Source of the DNA: Deltaproteobacteria bacterium
GTDB taxonomy: Bacteria > Myxococcota_A > Polyangia > Polyangiales > Ga0077539
Assembly: GCA_016704445.1 (NCBI GenBank)
Contig: JADJAE010000002.1
Location: forward strand, 62,001-126,000
Length of the DNA: 64,000 bases
Reading direction: 5' to 3'
Below, piece by piece: positions 36,980-45,882 of this stretch (its first letter is position 1; the number at the start of each line of letters is the position of its first letter). Below the pieces are notes generated by a model. The model was not told the DNA's origin, ran no database searches, and worked only from the letters and a program-made list of their open reading frames with translations. The position numbers and the translations under genes are program-made.

Positions 36980-37456
36980 ATGGCCACGCCTCGCCCCGCA
37001 GACGGGTACAAGCTCATCTCCGAGAACCGCCGCGCCACGATGCGCTACACGGTCGACGAGGTCATCGAGGTGGGCATCGTGCTGACGGGCGCCGAGGTGA
37101 AGAGCCTCCGCGCCGGCAAGATGGAGCTCGGCGACACCTACGCGATGGTGCTCAACGGCCAGCTCACGCTCATCAACGCGTACATCGCGCCGTACAAGTT
37201 CGCCACCGGGGCGAAGCCCGAAGAGAAGCGCGCCCGGCGGCTGCTCGCGCACCGCACGGAGATCGACCGCATCGACGGCAAGATCTCCCAGAAGGGCTTC
37301 ACGCTCATCGCCCTCAAGGCCTACTTCAAGGGCGCCAAGGTGAAGATCGAGCTCGGCCTCGCGCACGCCAAGGACGGCGCCGACCGCCGGCAGGAGATCA
37401 AGCGCCGTGAAGGCGACCGCGAGGCCCGGGCGGCCATCAAGCGGAGGATGCATTGA
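36980..37456 (+). CDS. smpB: SsrA-binding protein SmpB
   Basis: 158 residues, normal length. It binds tmRNA and delivers it to stalled ribosomes for trans-translation. Family segments are ISENRRATMRYTVDEVIEVGIVLTGAEVKSLRAGK, YIAPYKFAT, RRLLAHRTEIDRIDGKISQKGFTLIAL, and a basic tail with DRRQEIKRREGDREARAAIKRRMH that folds into the mRNA channel. The start follows TGCCTCGCC; the ribosome site is weak. The next gene begins with TTG overlapping its stop. Confidence 0.96.
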   Translation: MATPRPADGYKLISENRRATMRYTVDEVIEVGIVLTGAEVKSLRAGKMELGDTYAMVLNGQLTLINAYIAPYKFATGAKPEEKRARRLLAHRTEIDRIDGKISQKGFTLIALKAYFKGAKVKIELGLAHAKDGADRRQEIKRREGDREARAAIKRRMH

Positions 37457-37719
37457 GCGGCCTCATCCGATGGTCCGGCGACGGCGAGGCGACGGTCGTC
37501 GCGGTCGACGCCATCCAGGTGACGGTGCGCTCGACGCGGCCGTTTCCGCCCGGCGCTCCCGCGCAGGGCACCCTCGACGAGGCCCTACCCTTCACGCTGA
37601 AGGTGGCAGGGTCGCGCAAGGAGGCCGACGCCTTCGTGGTGCGCGGCCGCCTGGTGAGCGCCACCGTCGCCGTGCGCGAGGCCTTCGCCCGCGCCGCGAC
37701 CGGCGTGAGCCCTTCGTGA
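37453..37719 (+). CDS. small PilZ-like protein (tentative)
   Basis: 88 residues starting at TTG that overlaps the smpB stop (TTGA). The pattern is all beta: VVAVDAIQVTVRSTRPFPPGAPAQGTL, FTLKVAGSRKEADAFVVRGRLVSAT. This is compatible with a short PilZ-like or related beta-barrel domain (S-x-RPFPPG-x-P region), but the c-di-GMP RxxxR motif is not visible. It is sandwiched in an operon between smpB and TatD, with four-base overlaps at both ends. Confidence 0.55.
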   Translation: MSGLIRWSGDGEATVVAVDAIQVTVRSTRPFPPGAPAQGTLDEALPFTLKVAGSRKEADAFVVRGRLVSATVAVREAFARAATGVSPS

Positions 37720-38519
37720 CCACCCTCCTCGTCGACGCGCACTGTCACCTCGACCTCCCCGCGTTCTCCTCCGACCGTGACGCCGTCTGGGAGCGCGCCC
37801 GCGCCCGGCACGTCACCCGCGCGGTCGTCCCCTCGGTGCGCCCCGACACCTGGCGCGCCACCCTCGACTGCGCCCTCCCCCGCGAGCGCGTCGTGGCCCT
37901 CGGCATCCACCCCCACGCGCTGCTCACGCTCCCGCGCGCCGCCCTCGACCGCGGCCTCAAGGAGCTCGCGGCCACCGTGCAGGCCCACCGCGACCGGGTG
38001 GTCGCCATCGGCGAGTGCGGCCTCGACGCGTCCCTCGACCCCGCCATCGTCGACCCGATGTTACAGCGCCAGGTATTCCTGGCCCAGGTCGCGGTGGCCG
38101 CCGCGCTCGACCTCCCGCTGGTGCTCCACGTGGTGCGCTCGCACGCCCTCGCGCTCACGCTGCTCCGGTCGGTTCCGCTGCCGTCGCGGCGCGGCATGGT
38201 GCACAGCTACTCCGGCGGCCCCGACCTCGTGCGCGCGTGGACCGAGCTGGGCTTCCACCTCTCCTTCAGCGGCGCCATCACCCGGCCGCGCGCCCGCAGC
38301 CCCATCGACAGCGCCAAGGCCGTCCCCGACCACCGGATGCTCGTCGAGACCGACTCGCCCGACCAGCTCCCGACGGGCGTCGACCGCTCCGACCGGCGCT
38401 GCGAGCCCTGCGACCTCCCGGTGATCGCCCAGTCCCTCGCCACGCTCCGGGGGCAGACCCTCGAGCACGTCTCCCAGGTCACCACGGACAACGCCTGCGC
38501 GCTGTTCGGGTTCCGCTGA
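37716..38519 (+). CDS. TatD-family metal-dependent hydrolase
   Basis: 267 residues from a GTG that overlaps the upstream stop (GTGA). TIM-barrel amidohydrolase/DNase of the TatD family: HCHLDL (first metal His pair), GIHPH, AIGECGLDA (bridging Glu), LVLHVVRSH, and HRMLVETDSPDQLP (last metal Asp). E. coli TatD and YcfH are exonuclease/amidohydrolase enzymes; substrate here is inferred. It is the third gene of the smpB operon. Confidence 0.92.
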   Translation: MTTLLVDAHCHLDLPAFSSDRDAVWERARARHVTRAVVPSVRPDTWRATLDCALPRERVVALGIHPHALLTLPRAALDRGLKELAATVQAHRDRVVAIGECGLDASLDPAIVDPMLQRQVFLAQVAVAAALDLPLVLHVVRSHALALTLLRSVPLPSRRGMVHSYSGGPDLVRAWTELGFHLSFSGAITRPRARSPIDSAKAVPDHRMLVETDSPDQLPTGVDRSDRRCEPCDLPVIAQSLATLRGQTLEHVSQVTTDNACALFGFR

Positions 38520-38527
38520 GCGGCGAT

Positions 38528-39388
38528 TCAGCCCGCGGACATCCCCACGGCCCAGCCCATCGTGTAGCGCGCGTTCACGTCGCAACACGGCACGAAGCCC
38601 CCCGTCCATCGATAGGCGTCCACGCCAAACGGGCCGAAATACCCGACCTCCCGCAGCGCCCTCAGCACCTCGCCCATCGCCTCGTCCAGGCTCCGTGACT
38701 CCTCTTCGGTGAGCGTCCCGGGCTCCGCGAGCGCCGTCGACTCCCACGCGCCGAACGCGTCGCAGCGCTGCACCGTGAGCGCCCCGTAGCGTGCTTCTCC
38801 CTCGCGGCCGAGCTCTCCGTGCAGCCCCACGTCGAGCGTGCGCGGCACCTCGGGCTCCACCTGCAGTCCCTCCCCCGTCGCCAGCGCGGCGTCGACCCAG
38901 CGCGCCACGTGCGGATCGTCCGCACCCTCCCTCCAACGGCACCGCCCCCGCCCGTTGTAGGACCACGCCCGCTTCATGAGCCACGCGCCGGTGGGCGACC
39001 CTCGCGCGACGGTCTCTTCATACTCCGCGCGCGTGTGCACATAGCGAGCGCCCGGCAGCGACGCCAGCCGCCCCTCCATCAACCGGCGGTGGTTGGCCGC
39101 GCGCAGCGCCTCCGCGGAGGGAGCCTCCGGCAGCCGCGCTCCGGCCCTCGCCAGCGCCCTCAGCGCCCTCGGGGTCGGGCACCACGCCGCGCCCTGCATC
39201 CCCCAGCCCGACCGATCGGGCGGAGCGAACTCATCCAGCCGCCGGTCGCCCGGGGCCAGCAGCGTAGAGCGCTGCGCGAGCTGCTCGAAGCGCGCGCGCA
39301 GGGTGGGCGAGGGGGTCATCGCCCCGGGGCGGGCGAGCTCGTCCTCGGCGTCGAAGTTGAGCACCCACAGCCGGGGCTCGCGGGTCAC
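38528..39388 (-). CDS. ATP-grasp-like protein (putative)
   Basis: 286 residues from a GTG that overlaps the upstream stop (GTGA). The layout suggests an ATP-grasp ligase-like fold: an N-terminal nucleotide-proximal part (RLWVLNFDAEDELARPG), central WLMKRAWSYNGRGRCRW (Lys and glycine-rich loop expected to bind ATP) and a C-terminal VDAYRWTGGFVPCCDVNARYTMG with an Asp/Asn pair like the Mg site. Pathway unknown; the trio of genes here is co-translated and likely makes or modifies a shared product. Confidence 0.6.
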   Translation of the reverse strand: MTREPRLWVLNFDAEDELARPGAMTPSPTLRARFEQLAQRSTLLAPGDRRLDEFAPPDRSGWGMQGAAWCPTPRALRALARAGARLPEAPSAEALRAANHRRLMEGRLASLPGARYVHTRAEYEETVARGSPTGAWLMKRAWSYNGRGRCRWREGADDPHVARWVDAALATGEGLQVEPEVPRTLDVGLHGELGREGEARYGALTVQRCDAFGAWESTALAEPGTLTEEESRSLDEAMGEVLRALREVGYFGPFGVDAYRWTGGFVPCCDVNARYTMGWAVGMSAG

Positions 39389-40194
39389 GAGCGCGGGGCC
39401 TTCGGGTCGAAGCGCACGCTGGCGAGCTGCTCGATGAACGCGGGGTCCATGCCCGCGCGGGCGCGGCGCTCGACGTCGAGGGGCAGGCCCCGGAGCAGCA
39501 CCGGCGAGAGCGGCGGCGGCAGGTGGGCGCACCAGGTCGCGAAGTCGGTGTCGCCCGCGAAGCGCTTGAACCAGTGGAGGGCGAAGCGCACGTGGGGGAG
39601 TTCCTCCTCGCCGATGAGGGTCTGCAGGTCGGCCCCGCGCTCGTCGCCCGCCTCTCGGAGCCACCGGGCGTATCGCATGCTGTGATCGAGGTTGGCGGCC
39701 TCCAGCCCGAGGCCCATCACCGCGCAGAACTCCGCCGGCCCCTTCGCCGCCGGAACCCTCTGCCAGAACCAGTCGCGCACCCCGAACTCCCCCAGCGCGC
39801 AGCCCAGCGCCTCCAGCGCCTCGCGATACAGCACCATGTGCCGCACCTCTTCCAACAGGATGCTGGCGAGCCCCCTCCGGAAGGCCGCGGGCGTGTCGGC
39901 ATAGGCCACGATGGCCCAGGCCATGAGCTCGGCGGCCTGCAGCTCGTGGTGCATGAAGGTGTGAAAGAGCCACGCCCGCTTCTTCGGGTCGCGCAGCGCC
40001 CCCGCCTTGGGGCTCTTCTCCGCGCGCTCGATGCGGGTGAACTCCCGCGGGTGCCCGGGGCGCAGCTCGGGACACGCCGTGGCGGTCGGGTCGTTGTCGG
40101 TAATGGAGGGAGGAGGAGGAGGCGCGAACTTTACCGACAGCTCATCGGACAAGAGATACGCCCGCGCCCACTCGTGGAGGGCGTTGGTGGTCAC
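39385..40194 (-). CDS. ferritin-like DUF455-type protein
   Basis: 269 residues from a GTG that overlaps the upstream stop (GTGA). It contains the four-helix bundle pattern of DUF455/ferritin-like diiron proteins: FMHHELQAAELMAWAIVAYAD (E and ExxH), LLEEVRHMVLYREALE (the second ExxH helix), EAANLDHSMRYARWLREAGDE and IGEEELPHVRFALHWF. Several Glu and His residues at the right spacing could hold a diiron centre. Located between the TolB-like lipoprotein and the ATP-grasp-like protein with overlapping ends. Confidence 0.82.
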   Translation of the reverse strand: MTTNALHEWARAYLLSDELSVKFAPPPPPSITDNDPTATACPELRPGHPREFTRIERAEKSPKAGALRDPKKRAWLFHTFMHHELQAAELMAWAIVAYADTPAAFRRGLASILLEEVRHMVLYREALEALGCALGEFGVRDWFWQRVPAAKGPAEFCAVMGLGLEAANLDHSMRYARWLREAGDERGADLQTLIGEEELPHVRFALHWFKRFAGDTDFATWCAHLPPPLSPVLLRGLPLDVERRARAGMDPAFIEQLASVRFDPKAPRS

Positions 40195-41837
40195 GGAGGA
40201 GCGCCGATGCAGCGGCCGCCGATGCAGGTCTCGTTGTTGCCGCACATCATCCCAGTGCCGCACTCCTGGCGCTGCAGCGACGGGACCCACTGCGCGATGT
40301 GGTTGCCCTGGTCGATGTTCTGGAAGGGGAGCCAGAACGCGGGCGTGCTCGGGTCGCCGCCGCGCGTCGTCGGGCGGAAGGCCGCCATCCAGAGCTGCGA
40401 GGTGCGATCGCCCGGGGCGCGGCCCTGCTGCTGGATGCGGAGCCCGTAGTCGCGGCGGCTGGTGAAGGTGAACCACAGGAGGGGCTCGTCGACCTCGCCG
40501 CCGGTGCGCTCGACGAAGGGGGTCCACTTGGGCCAGGAGTTTCCGTTGGCGTCTCCGCCGTCGGCGCGCGTGAGCCGGATGGGCTCTCCGCCCGTCGAGG
40601 GGGTCACCCAGAGCTGCGCGTTCAGGTTGCTCGAAGACTCCCCGTTGGCGCGATTGAAGATCACCCAGCGGTTGTCGGGAGAGAAGGAGGGATAGTAGTT
40701 GTTGATCCCGGTGCTGCGGAGCAGGGTGGTGGCGGCTCCGAAGGCGGTTCCCGACCAGGGGATGAGCATCAGGTCGGAGGCGCCGGAGTGGCCCGTCGGG
40801 CCGAAGGGCGGCGTCACCTGAGGGCGGGAGAAGACGGCCTGCGTGCCGTCGGGCGACCAGTCGGGCATCGACCCGGTGGTGCCGCCCGCGAGCCCGGGGA
40901 CGGGCATCCCGTTGGCGCCGTTGAGGAGCGCCAGGCGGACGCCGTCCGAGGCGAGGTAGCGCGAGTTGTCGGGAGAGAAGCTGCCGAAGCTGGCGTTGAA
41001 GGGAGTGCCGAGCGCGTTGCGCGTCGCCACGTCGATGATCGGGGTCGCCACGAGGCCGGGGATGGGACCGCGCCCGGCCCACATGCGCGTGCCGTCTCGG
41101 GAGAGCGCGTGGCAGCCGACGCAGTTGACCAGGTCGCCGCGGAGGAAGAGCTCGGCCCGCGCGCCCGCGGTGCCCATGTCGTAGCGGACGATGCTGCCCG
41201 ACGAGGCCCACCAGTACACGGCGCCGCGCAGCGAGTCGCGGGTGACGCCGAGGGTGATGGACGCCGAGCGGCCGACGGGGTTGGCCTCGGTGGAGGCGTC
41301 GGGAGAGCGGGTGCCGCGGACGGTGACGACGACGTTGCCGCGGCCGCGGGCGGCGTCGGCCACCTGGGCGAGGTCGGTCTCGTTGAGGGTGAGCGCGCAG
41401 CCGCCGCCGAGGGGCGCGCAGCGGGTGTAGAAGCGGGCGACGGTCACCGCCCCGGCGAAGGAGACCTCGAAGAGGTCATTGCCCGAACCGGGTCGGAAAT
41501 GGATCTCGAATGAAGGCAGGTTGGGGGGAATGATGGTCTCGTTGTCGGGATAGACCAGCGACGGGGCCCCGGCGGGGTCTTCGGCGCCGTCGAAGCGCGT
41601 CGGAGCGTCGGTGGGGGTGCCGGGGCGGACGAAGTCCCGCATGGTCTGCACCGGGGGGCGGTCGACCGCGACGCCCGCGTCCACCACCGGCAGCTCGCCG
41701 GTGTCCACGGGGATTGCCCGATCGGCCGTTCCGGTGTCGCGAGGGCCGGCGTCGGCGCGGAACACCCTCGGCTCGTCTGCACAGCCGAGCGCCCCTACCG
41801 CCGCGATCACCACCGCACTCGCTCGCATGACGCTCAT
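40191..41837 (-). CDS. TolB/PD40-type lipoprotein with a CxxCH motif
   Basis: 548 residues from the ATG at 41837. Lipobox VGALGC, then an Asp/Val/Pro-rich linker. The body carries PD40/WD40-like beta-propeller blades (SFSPDNSRYLASDG, DWSPDGTQAVFSRPQ, SFSPDNRWVIFNRANG). A single CVGCH motif at about residue 240 could bind one c-type heme, as in secreted electron-transfer propellers. A Cys-rich C-terminus (CGTGMMCGNNETCIGGRC) closes the protein. It is probably a periplasmic or surface lipoprotein, the first gene of the three-gene operon, divergent from the lysyl oxidase gene. Confidence 0.87.
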   Translation of the reverse strand: MSVMRASAVVIAAVGALGCADEPRVFRADAGPRDTGTADRAIPVDTGELPVVDAGVAVDRPPVQTMRDFVRPGTPTDAPTRFDGAEDPAGAPSLVYPDNETIIPPNLPSFEIHFRPGSGNDLFEVSFAGAVTVARFYTRCAPLGGGCALTLNETDLAQVADAARGRGNVVVTVRGTRSPDASTEANPVGRSASITLGVTRDSLRGAVYWWASSGSIVRYDMGTAGARAELFLRGDLVNCVGCHALSRDGTRMWAGRGPIPGLVATPIIDVATRNALGTPFNASFGSFSPDNSRYLASDGVRLALLNGANGMPVPGLAGGTTGSMPDWSPDGTQAVFSRPQVTPPFGPTGHSGASDLMLIPWSGTAFGAATTLLRSTGINNYYPSFSPDNRWVIFNRANGESSSNLNAQLWVTPSTGGEPIRLTRADGGDANGNSWPKWTPFVERTGGEVDEPLLWFTFTSRRDYGLRIQQQGRAPGDRTSQLWMAAFRPTTRGGDPSTPAFWLPFQNIDQGNHIAQWVPSLQRQECGTGMMCGNNETCIGGRCIGAPP

Positions 41838-41906
41838 GTCTGTTCGACGCTCCACCGTGCACGATACCGGGAAGCGACTCTTGCCATATCCGGCGGCGCG
41901 CTGGCA

Positions 41907-43082
41907 ATGTCCGCCGCCATGCTCGTCACCCGACTCGCCGCGTCCGCAACCATCCTCATGCTCGTCGGGTGCGGAGACGATCCCACGCCCGCTTCAACCC
42001 TCGACGCCGGCGCGGACGTCAGCGCCACCGGGATGGACGCCGCCGCGAAGGTCGACGTCCCCTCCGGCGCGGACGTGGTCGACCCCTGCGACCCTCGGCG
42101 GCGGCTGCGCGACGGCGGACTGATCGACCCCGACCCGAGCTGCCCCCTGCCCAACCTCATTCCCGTCATCGACCGGGTGCAGATCCAGACGCGGTCGTTT
42201 GCTCCGGGGTCGTGCGAGGTGCTGGAGGGCTGCACCATGCCCGGTCGTCGGCGTCTGCTGCGCTTCGACCTCATCACACCCAACATCGGCGCGGGCGACC
42301 TGTACCTCGGGCCTCCGGTGATCAACAACCGCCCCGACGGGCGCTTCGAATTCGGCGCCTGTCATATGCACTATCACTTCCGCGGATATGCCGACTATCG
42401 GCTGATGTCCATGTCGGGAGACACGGAGGTCGCCCGCGGGCACAAGCAGTCCTTCTGCCTGCTCGACAGCGCCCGGTACATGGGAATGGGCCGCGCGGTC
42501 TCGTCGCGGGAGGTCTACACCTGCGTCGACCAGGGCATCCACGCCGGGTGGTTCGACCTCTACGACCGGGCGCTCGACTGCCAGTATATCGACATCACGG
42601 ACGTGCCCCCGGGGCGCTACCGGGTGCGCGCCCGCATCAACGAGCTCCGCGGCCTCACCGAGACCAGGTATGACGACAACGAGGTGTTTCGCGAGGTGGA
42701 GATTCCCGCGAGCGACCCGCCGGCGACCAATGACCCCACGGAGGCCTGCGCGGCGGACGCCGAGGGCACCGCCCGCGACTGCGGCTGGGTGGTCGACCGG
42801 GCGCTCGCCTGCACCCCGGGCACGCGGGTGACCGTCGGCTGCAACGCCGCCTGCGGCTCCGGAACCTGCGCGGGCAACCCGGCGCTTCGGGTGTGCGCGG
42901 GCGACGGTCCGTGCACCCACGCCAACGCCGTCGCGGAGAACGACGACGCCTGCGGCACGTCGTGCCCGTCGGTGAGCTTCATGTGCCCGCTCTTCCGCAA
43001 CCGGTACACGGTGATGACCGGCGGGTCGCGCGCGGGCGCCGCCTACGAGTGCCACCTGGAGGCCGCCGAGGCGCGGCCCTGA
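41907..43082 (+). CDS. lysyl oxidase-like copper enzyme, lipoprotein
   Basis: 391 residues (387 if the ATG at 41919 is used). Lipoprotein signal TILMLVGC, Asp/Ala linker, then a lysyl oxidase domain: CHMHYHFRGYADYRL holds the H-x-H-x-H copper site, GHKQSFCLLDS the next conserved block, and VYTCVDQGIHAGWFDLYDRALDCQYIDITDVPPGRYRV the Tyr/Cys region that forms the active-site cofactor in animal enzymes. Cys pairs and a C-terminal Cys-rich tail follow. It may oxidise lysine in extracellular proteins. Bacterial homologues exist in myxobacteria and actinobacteria. Confidence 0.9.
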   Translation: MSAAMLVTRLAASATILMLVGCGDDPTPASTLDAGADVSATGMDAAAKVDVPSGADVVDPCDPRRRLRDGGLIDPDPSCPLPNLIPVIDRVQIQTRSFAPGSCEVLEGCTMPGRRRLLRFDLITPNIGAGDLYLGPPVINNRPDGRFEFGACHMHYHFRGYADYRLMSMSGDTEVARGHKQSFCLLDSARYMGMGRAVSSREVYTCVDQGIHAGWFDLYDRALDCQYIDITDVPPGRYRVRARINELRGLTETRYDDNEVFREVEIPASDPPATNDPTEACAADAEGTARDCGWVVDRALACTPGTRVTVGCNAACGSGTCAGNPALRVCAGDGPCTHANAVAENDDACGTSCPSVSFMCPLFRNRYTVMTGGSRAGAAYECHLEAAEARP

Positions 43083-43088
43083 GGGCGC

Positions 43089-44276
43089 TCACATCATCTT
43101 GCGAACCAGGTAGAACACCCACGATCGCAGCTTGTCGAAGAGCGGGCGCTTCTTCCACTGCGCGAGGTCGACCTCGCGGGTGGACTCCGCGAGGTCCTTG
43201 CGCATGGAGGCCTCGACGGAGGCGACGAAGTCGGCGTCGGTGCTCGCGAGGTTGGCCTCGAGGTTGTAGCGAAACGATCGGTAGTCGAGGTTGTAGCTGC
43301 CGGTCGTCGCCCAGTCGTCGACGAGCAGGGTCTTCGCGTGGAGGATGCCGGGCGTCCACTCGTGGATGTGGATGCCCGCCCCGATGAGGTCGGTGTAGAG
43401 CCACTCGGTGGCGTACTTCGCGGCGGGCACGTCGCTCTCGCCGGGGACGATCACCCGCACCTCCACGCCCCGCTGCGCGGCGTATTTCAGCGCGCGCTTC
43501 ACCCGCATGTCGGGGATGAAATACGAGTTGGCGATGAGCACCCGGCGCTCGGCGCTGCGGATGCGCGTGAGGTAGGCCCGGCGGATGGCCCAGCGCGCGC
43601 CCCAGGCGTCGTGGCCGAGCACCGCGACGTGCGGCTGCGCCCGGCTCATGGGGGAGACGCCGAGCTCCTCCCTCGCGGCCTCGACGCGCTCCCGCGAGGT
43701 GAACACCCGGAGGTTCTTCGGGCACTCGCCGCCCTGCTTCGCCCAGGTCTCGAAGAAGAGCGAGCGCACCCTCCCGGCGGCCGGACCAGCCACCATGGCC
43801 ACGTCGTCGCGCCAGCCCCCGCCGCCCTCCTCGGTGCACACCCACGGCAGCCCGAGGTTGAGCCCCCCGACGAAGGCCACGCGCTCGTCGACGACCAGCA
43901 TCTTGCGGTGGTCTCGATGGGACACCCGGCCCAGGCGAAAGCGCCTGCGCCACGGGGCGATGGGGTTGTACTCCAGCACCCGGGCGCCGGCGGCCAGCAG
44001 CTCGTCGTAGAGGGTCGCGCCGACGCCCAGCGATCCGATGGCGTCGTAGAGGAGGTACACCGCGACGCCCGCCTTCGCGCGCGCCGTGAGCTCGGCGACC
44101 ACGACCCTGCCCACCACGCTGGAGTCGAGCCAGTACATCTCCAGCACCACCTCGTGGCGCGCCGCGCGGATGGCCTTCAGCATCGCGGGGATGGCCTCGA
44201 CGCCGTCGCGCAGCAGGATGATGCGCTCCCCCGGGGGGTAGAGCTCGACGGGAGATTCGGAGGTGGTGCAGCCCAT
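43089..44276 (-). CDS. phospholipase D/cardiolipin synthase-like protein
   Basis: 395 residues; a short Cys-containing N-terminus replaces the usual membrane segments. Two HKD motifs: HRDHRKMLVVDERVAFVGGLN (residues ~117-137) and ILHAKTLLVDDWATTGSYNLD (~315-335), the two halves of the phospholipase D catalytic site. It should transfer or hydrolyse phospholipid head groups (cardiolipin synthase type). The ATG overlaps the stop of the GST gene (TGATG), so the two are translationally coupled. Third gene of the PECR-GST-PLD operon. Confidence 0.92.
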   Translation of the reverse strand: MGCTTSESPVELYPPGERIILLRDGVEAIPAMLKAIRAARHEVVLEMYWLDSSVVGRVVVAELTARAKAGVAVYLLYDAIGSLGVGATLYDELLAAGARVLEYNPIAPWRRRFRLGRVSHRDHRKMLVVDERVAFVGGLNLGLPWVCTEEGGGGWRDDVAMVAGPAAGRVRSLFFETWAKQGGECPKNLRVFTSRERVEAAREELGVSPMSRAQPHVAVLGHDAWGARWAIRRAYLTRIRSAERRVLIANSYFIPDMRVKRALKYAAQRGVEVRVIVPGESDVPAAKYATEWLYTDLIGAGIHIHEWTPGILHAKTLLVDDWATTGSYNLDYRSFRYNLEANLASTDADFVASVEASMRKDLAESTREVDLAQWKKRPLFDKLRSWVFYLVRKMM

Positions 44277-45025
44277 CAGCGATGATGCGAATAGAGCCGC
44301 AGCGCGTAGGCGCCAGCGGGGGTCGCGCGGAAGCGGTCGACCTCGGAGCGCATCGCCGCGGGGAGCTGGTCGCGGGCGCAGAGCCAGCGGTTGTTGCGCT
44401 CGGGGAAGAGGGCCGGCGAGGCGAGCGAGGCGAAGGTCACGTCGGCCGCGGAGAGACGAGTGCCCACGAGAAACTCCCTCCCGTCGGACACCGCCGAGGA
44501 GACCTCGTCGAAGATCTCCCGGATGCGGGCGAGCGAGCGGGCGCAGCTCTCGGGGTTGATGTTGAGCCCGCGGCGGATGATCTCCCTCGCCACGGGGAAG
44601 CCCGCGCGCACCGCGAGGGCCTCGGCGAGCGGGACGTTCTGCTGCATCACCCGCCGGGTGTTCTCGATGTCGGGCAGGAGGTGGCCGTAGGCCCAGCGCC
44701 GCACCGCGGGGCCGAGCTTCTCGTCGAAGCGGTGCTCCCAGCGCTCCACCTCGGCGCGCTGCTCGTGGTCTTCGGGGAAGAGGCGCTTCGCCTCCGGGAG
44801 GCGGGCGTCGATCCAGTGGAGGATGTCGGTCGAGTCGCTGAGCGTGCGGTCGGGGGTCTTGAGCACCGGGACGGTCTTCGCCCCGCCCGCGAGGCGCGCC
44901 GGGAGGTAGTGCGCGATTGGCAGGTGGGCCCTCTCTTCATAGAGCAGCCCCGCGCGGTCGAGGGCCCAGCGGGCCTTCTCGCAATAGTGGCTGAAGGGGA
45001 TGGTCACGAGCAGGAGGTCAGTCAC
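44276..45025 (-). CDS. glutathione S-transferase-like protein
   Basis: 249 residues from a GTG that overlaps the reductase stop by eight bases. The thioredoxin-fold N-terminal domain reads LLVTIPFSHYCEKARWALDRAGLLYEE, with SHYCEK as the likely catalytic Ser/Cys, then TVPVLKTPDRTLSDSTDILHWI (cis-Pro and substrate-binding SDST). The helical C-terminal domain follows, including LSAADVTFASLASPALFPE. Substrate unknown; co-expressed with the enoyl-CoA reductase-like gene. Confidence 0.87.
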   Translation of the reverse strand: MTDLLLVTIPFSHYCEKARWALDRAGLLYEERAHLPIAHYLPARLAGGAKTVPVLKTPDRTLSDSTDILHWIDARLPEAKRLFPEDHEQRAEVERWEHRFDEKLGPAVRRWAYGHLLPDIENTRRVMQQNVPLAEALAVRAGFPVAREIIRRGLNINPESCARSLARIREIFDEVSSAVSDGREFLVGTRLSAADVTFASLASPALFPERNNRWLCARDQLPAAMRSEVDRFRATPAGAYALRLYSHHR

Positions 45026-45830
45026 GGTCGATCTCCCAGATGTCGCCCCAGAGCGAGGCGCCGCCGTCGATGTAGAAGGTCGAGCCGGTCACGTAGTCGG
45101 CCGCGTCGCTGGCGAGGAAGGTCACCAGGTGGCTCACCTCCGCGGGGCTCCCGAGACGCCCGGCGGGGGTCTGCTGCTCGGCCTTCACGACGAGCTCCGG
45201 GGGGTAGCGGTCGGTGCCCGTAGACCGGATGGTGCCGGGCGCGACGGCGTTCACCTGGATGCCGTAGGGGGCCCACTCGACCGCGAGGCTCTTGGTGAGG
45301 TTGTCGACCCCGGAGCGCGCCGCGCCGGTGTGGGCCATGCCGGGGAAGCCGCGGACGACGTTGGCGATGACGTTGATGATCCGCCCCTTGCGCTGGGGGA
45401 TCATCGCCATGTTGGCCACGACGCTGGTGACGTTGAAGGTGCCGAGGAGGTTGTTGCGCACGACGGCCTCGAAGCCCTTCGGGGAGATGAGCTTCGCGGG
45501 CGAGGGAAACTGCCCCCCGGCGTTGTTCACCAGCACGTCGATGTGTCCGAAGCGGGCGATGACCTCCTTCACGAAGGCCTCGATGGCGTCCGGGCTGCGG
45601 ATGTCCACGGAGCCCGCCATGGCCTGGTAGCCCTTGGCGGCGAGGGCCTCGGCGGCGAGGGTGACCGGCTCGATGCGCCGCCCGCAGAGGGCGACGGAGG
45701 CGCCGAGGGAGGCGAGCTCTTCGGCGATGGCGAGGCCGATGCCGGTGCCGCCGCCGGTGATGAGCGCGACGCGACCGGTGAAGAGTCCGGGGCGGAAGGG
45801 AGAGTCTTCGCGGGTCATGGCGGCGGGCAT
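45018..45830 (-). CDS. SDR reductase, trans-2-enoyl-CoA reductase (PECR)-like
   Basis: 270 residues from the ATG at 45830 (MPAAMTRED); an ATG at 45818 is equally possible. Short-chain dehydrogenase: GGGTGIGLAIAEELASLGASVAL (NADPH loop) and VLVNNAGGQFPSP. The region where classical SDRs carry Tyr-x-x-x-Lys reads GAARSGVDNLTKSLAVEWAP, closely matching peroxisomal trans-2-enoyl-CoA reductase (GAARAGV..LTKSLA), so the usual Tyr/Lys pair is replaced and the mechanism may differ. Likely role: reduction of enoyl-CoA or a related fatty-acid intermediate. First gene of an operon with a GST-like and a PLD-like gene. Confidence 0.85.
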   Translation of the reverse strand: MPAAMTREDSPFRPGLFTGRVALITGGGTGIGLAIAEELASLGASVALCGRRIEPVTLAAEALAAKGYQAMAGSVDIRSPDAIEAFVKEVIARFGHIDVLVNNAGGQFPSPAKLISPKGFEAVVRNNLLGTFNVTSVVANMAMIPQRKGRIINVIANVVRGFPGMAHTGAARSGVDNLTKSLAVEWAPYGIQVNAVAPGTIRSTGTDRYPPELVVKAEQQTPAGRLGSPAEVSHLVTFLASDAADYVTGSTFYIDGGASLWGDIWEIDRD

Positions 45831-45882
45831 GGAACCACATCCGACGGGCTGATTGTCAAACCCGGGAGCCCCTATGGGAGAC

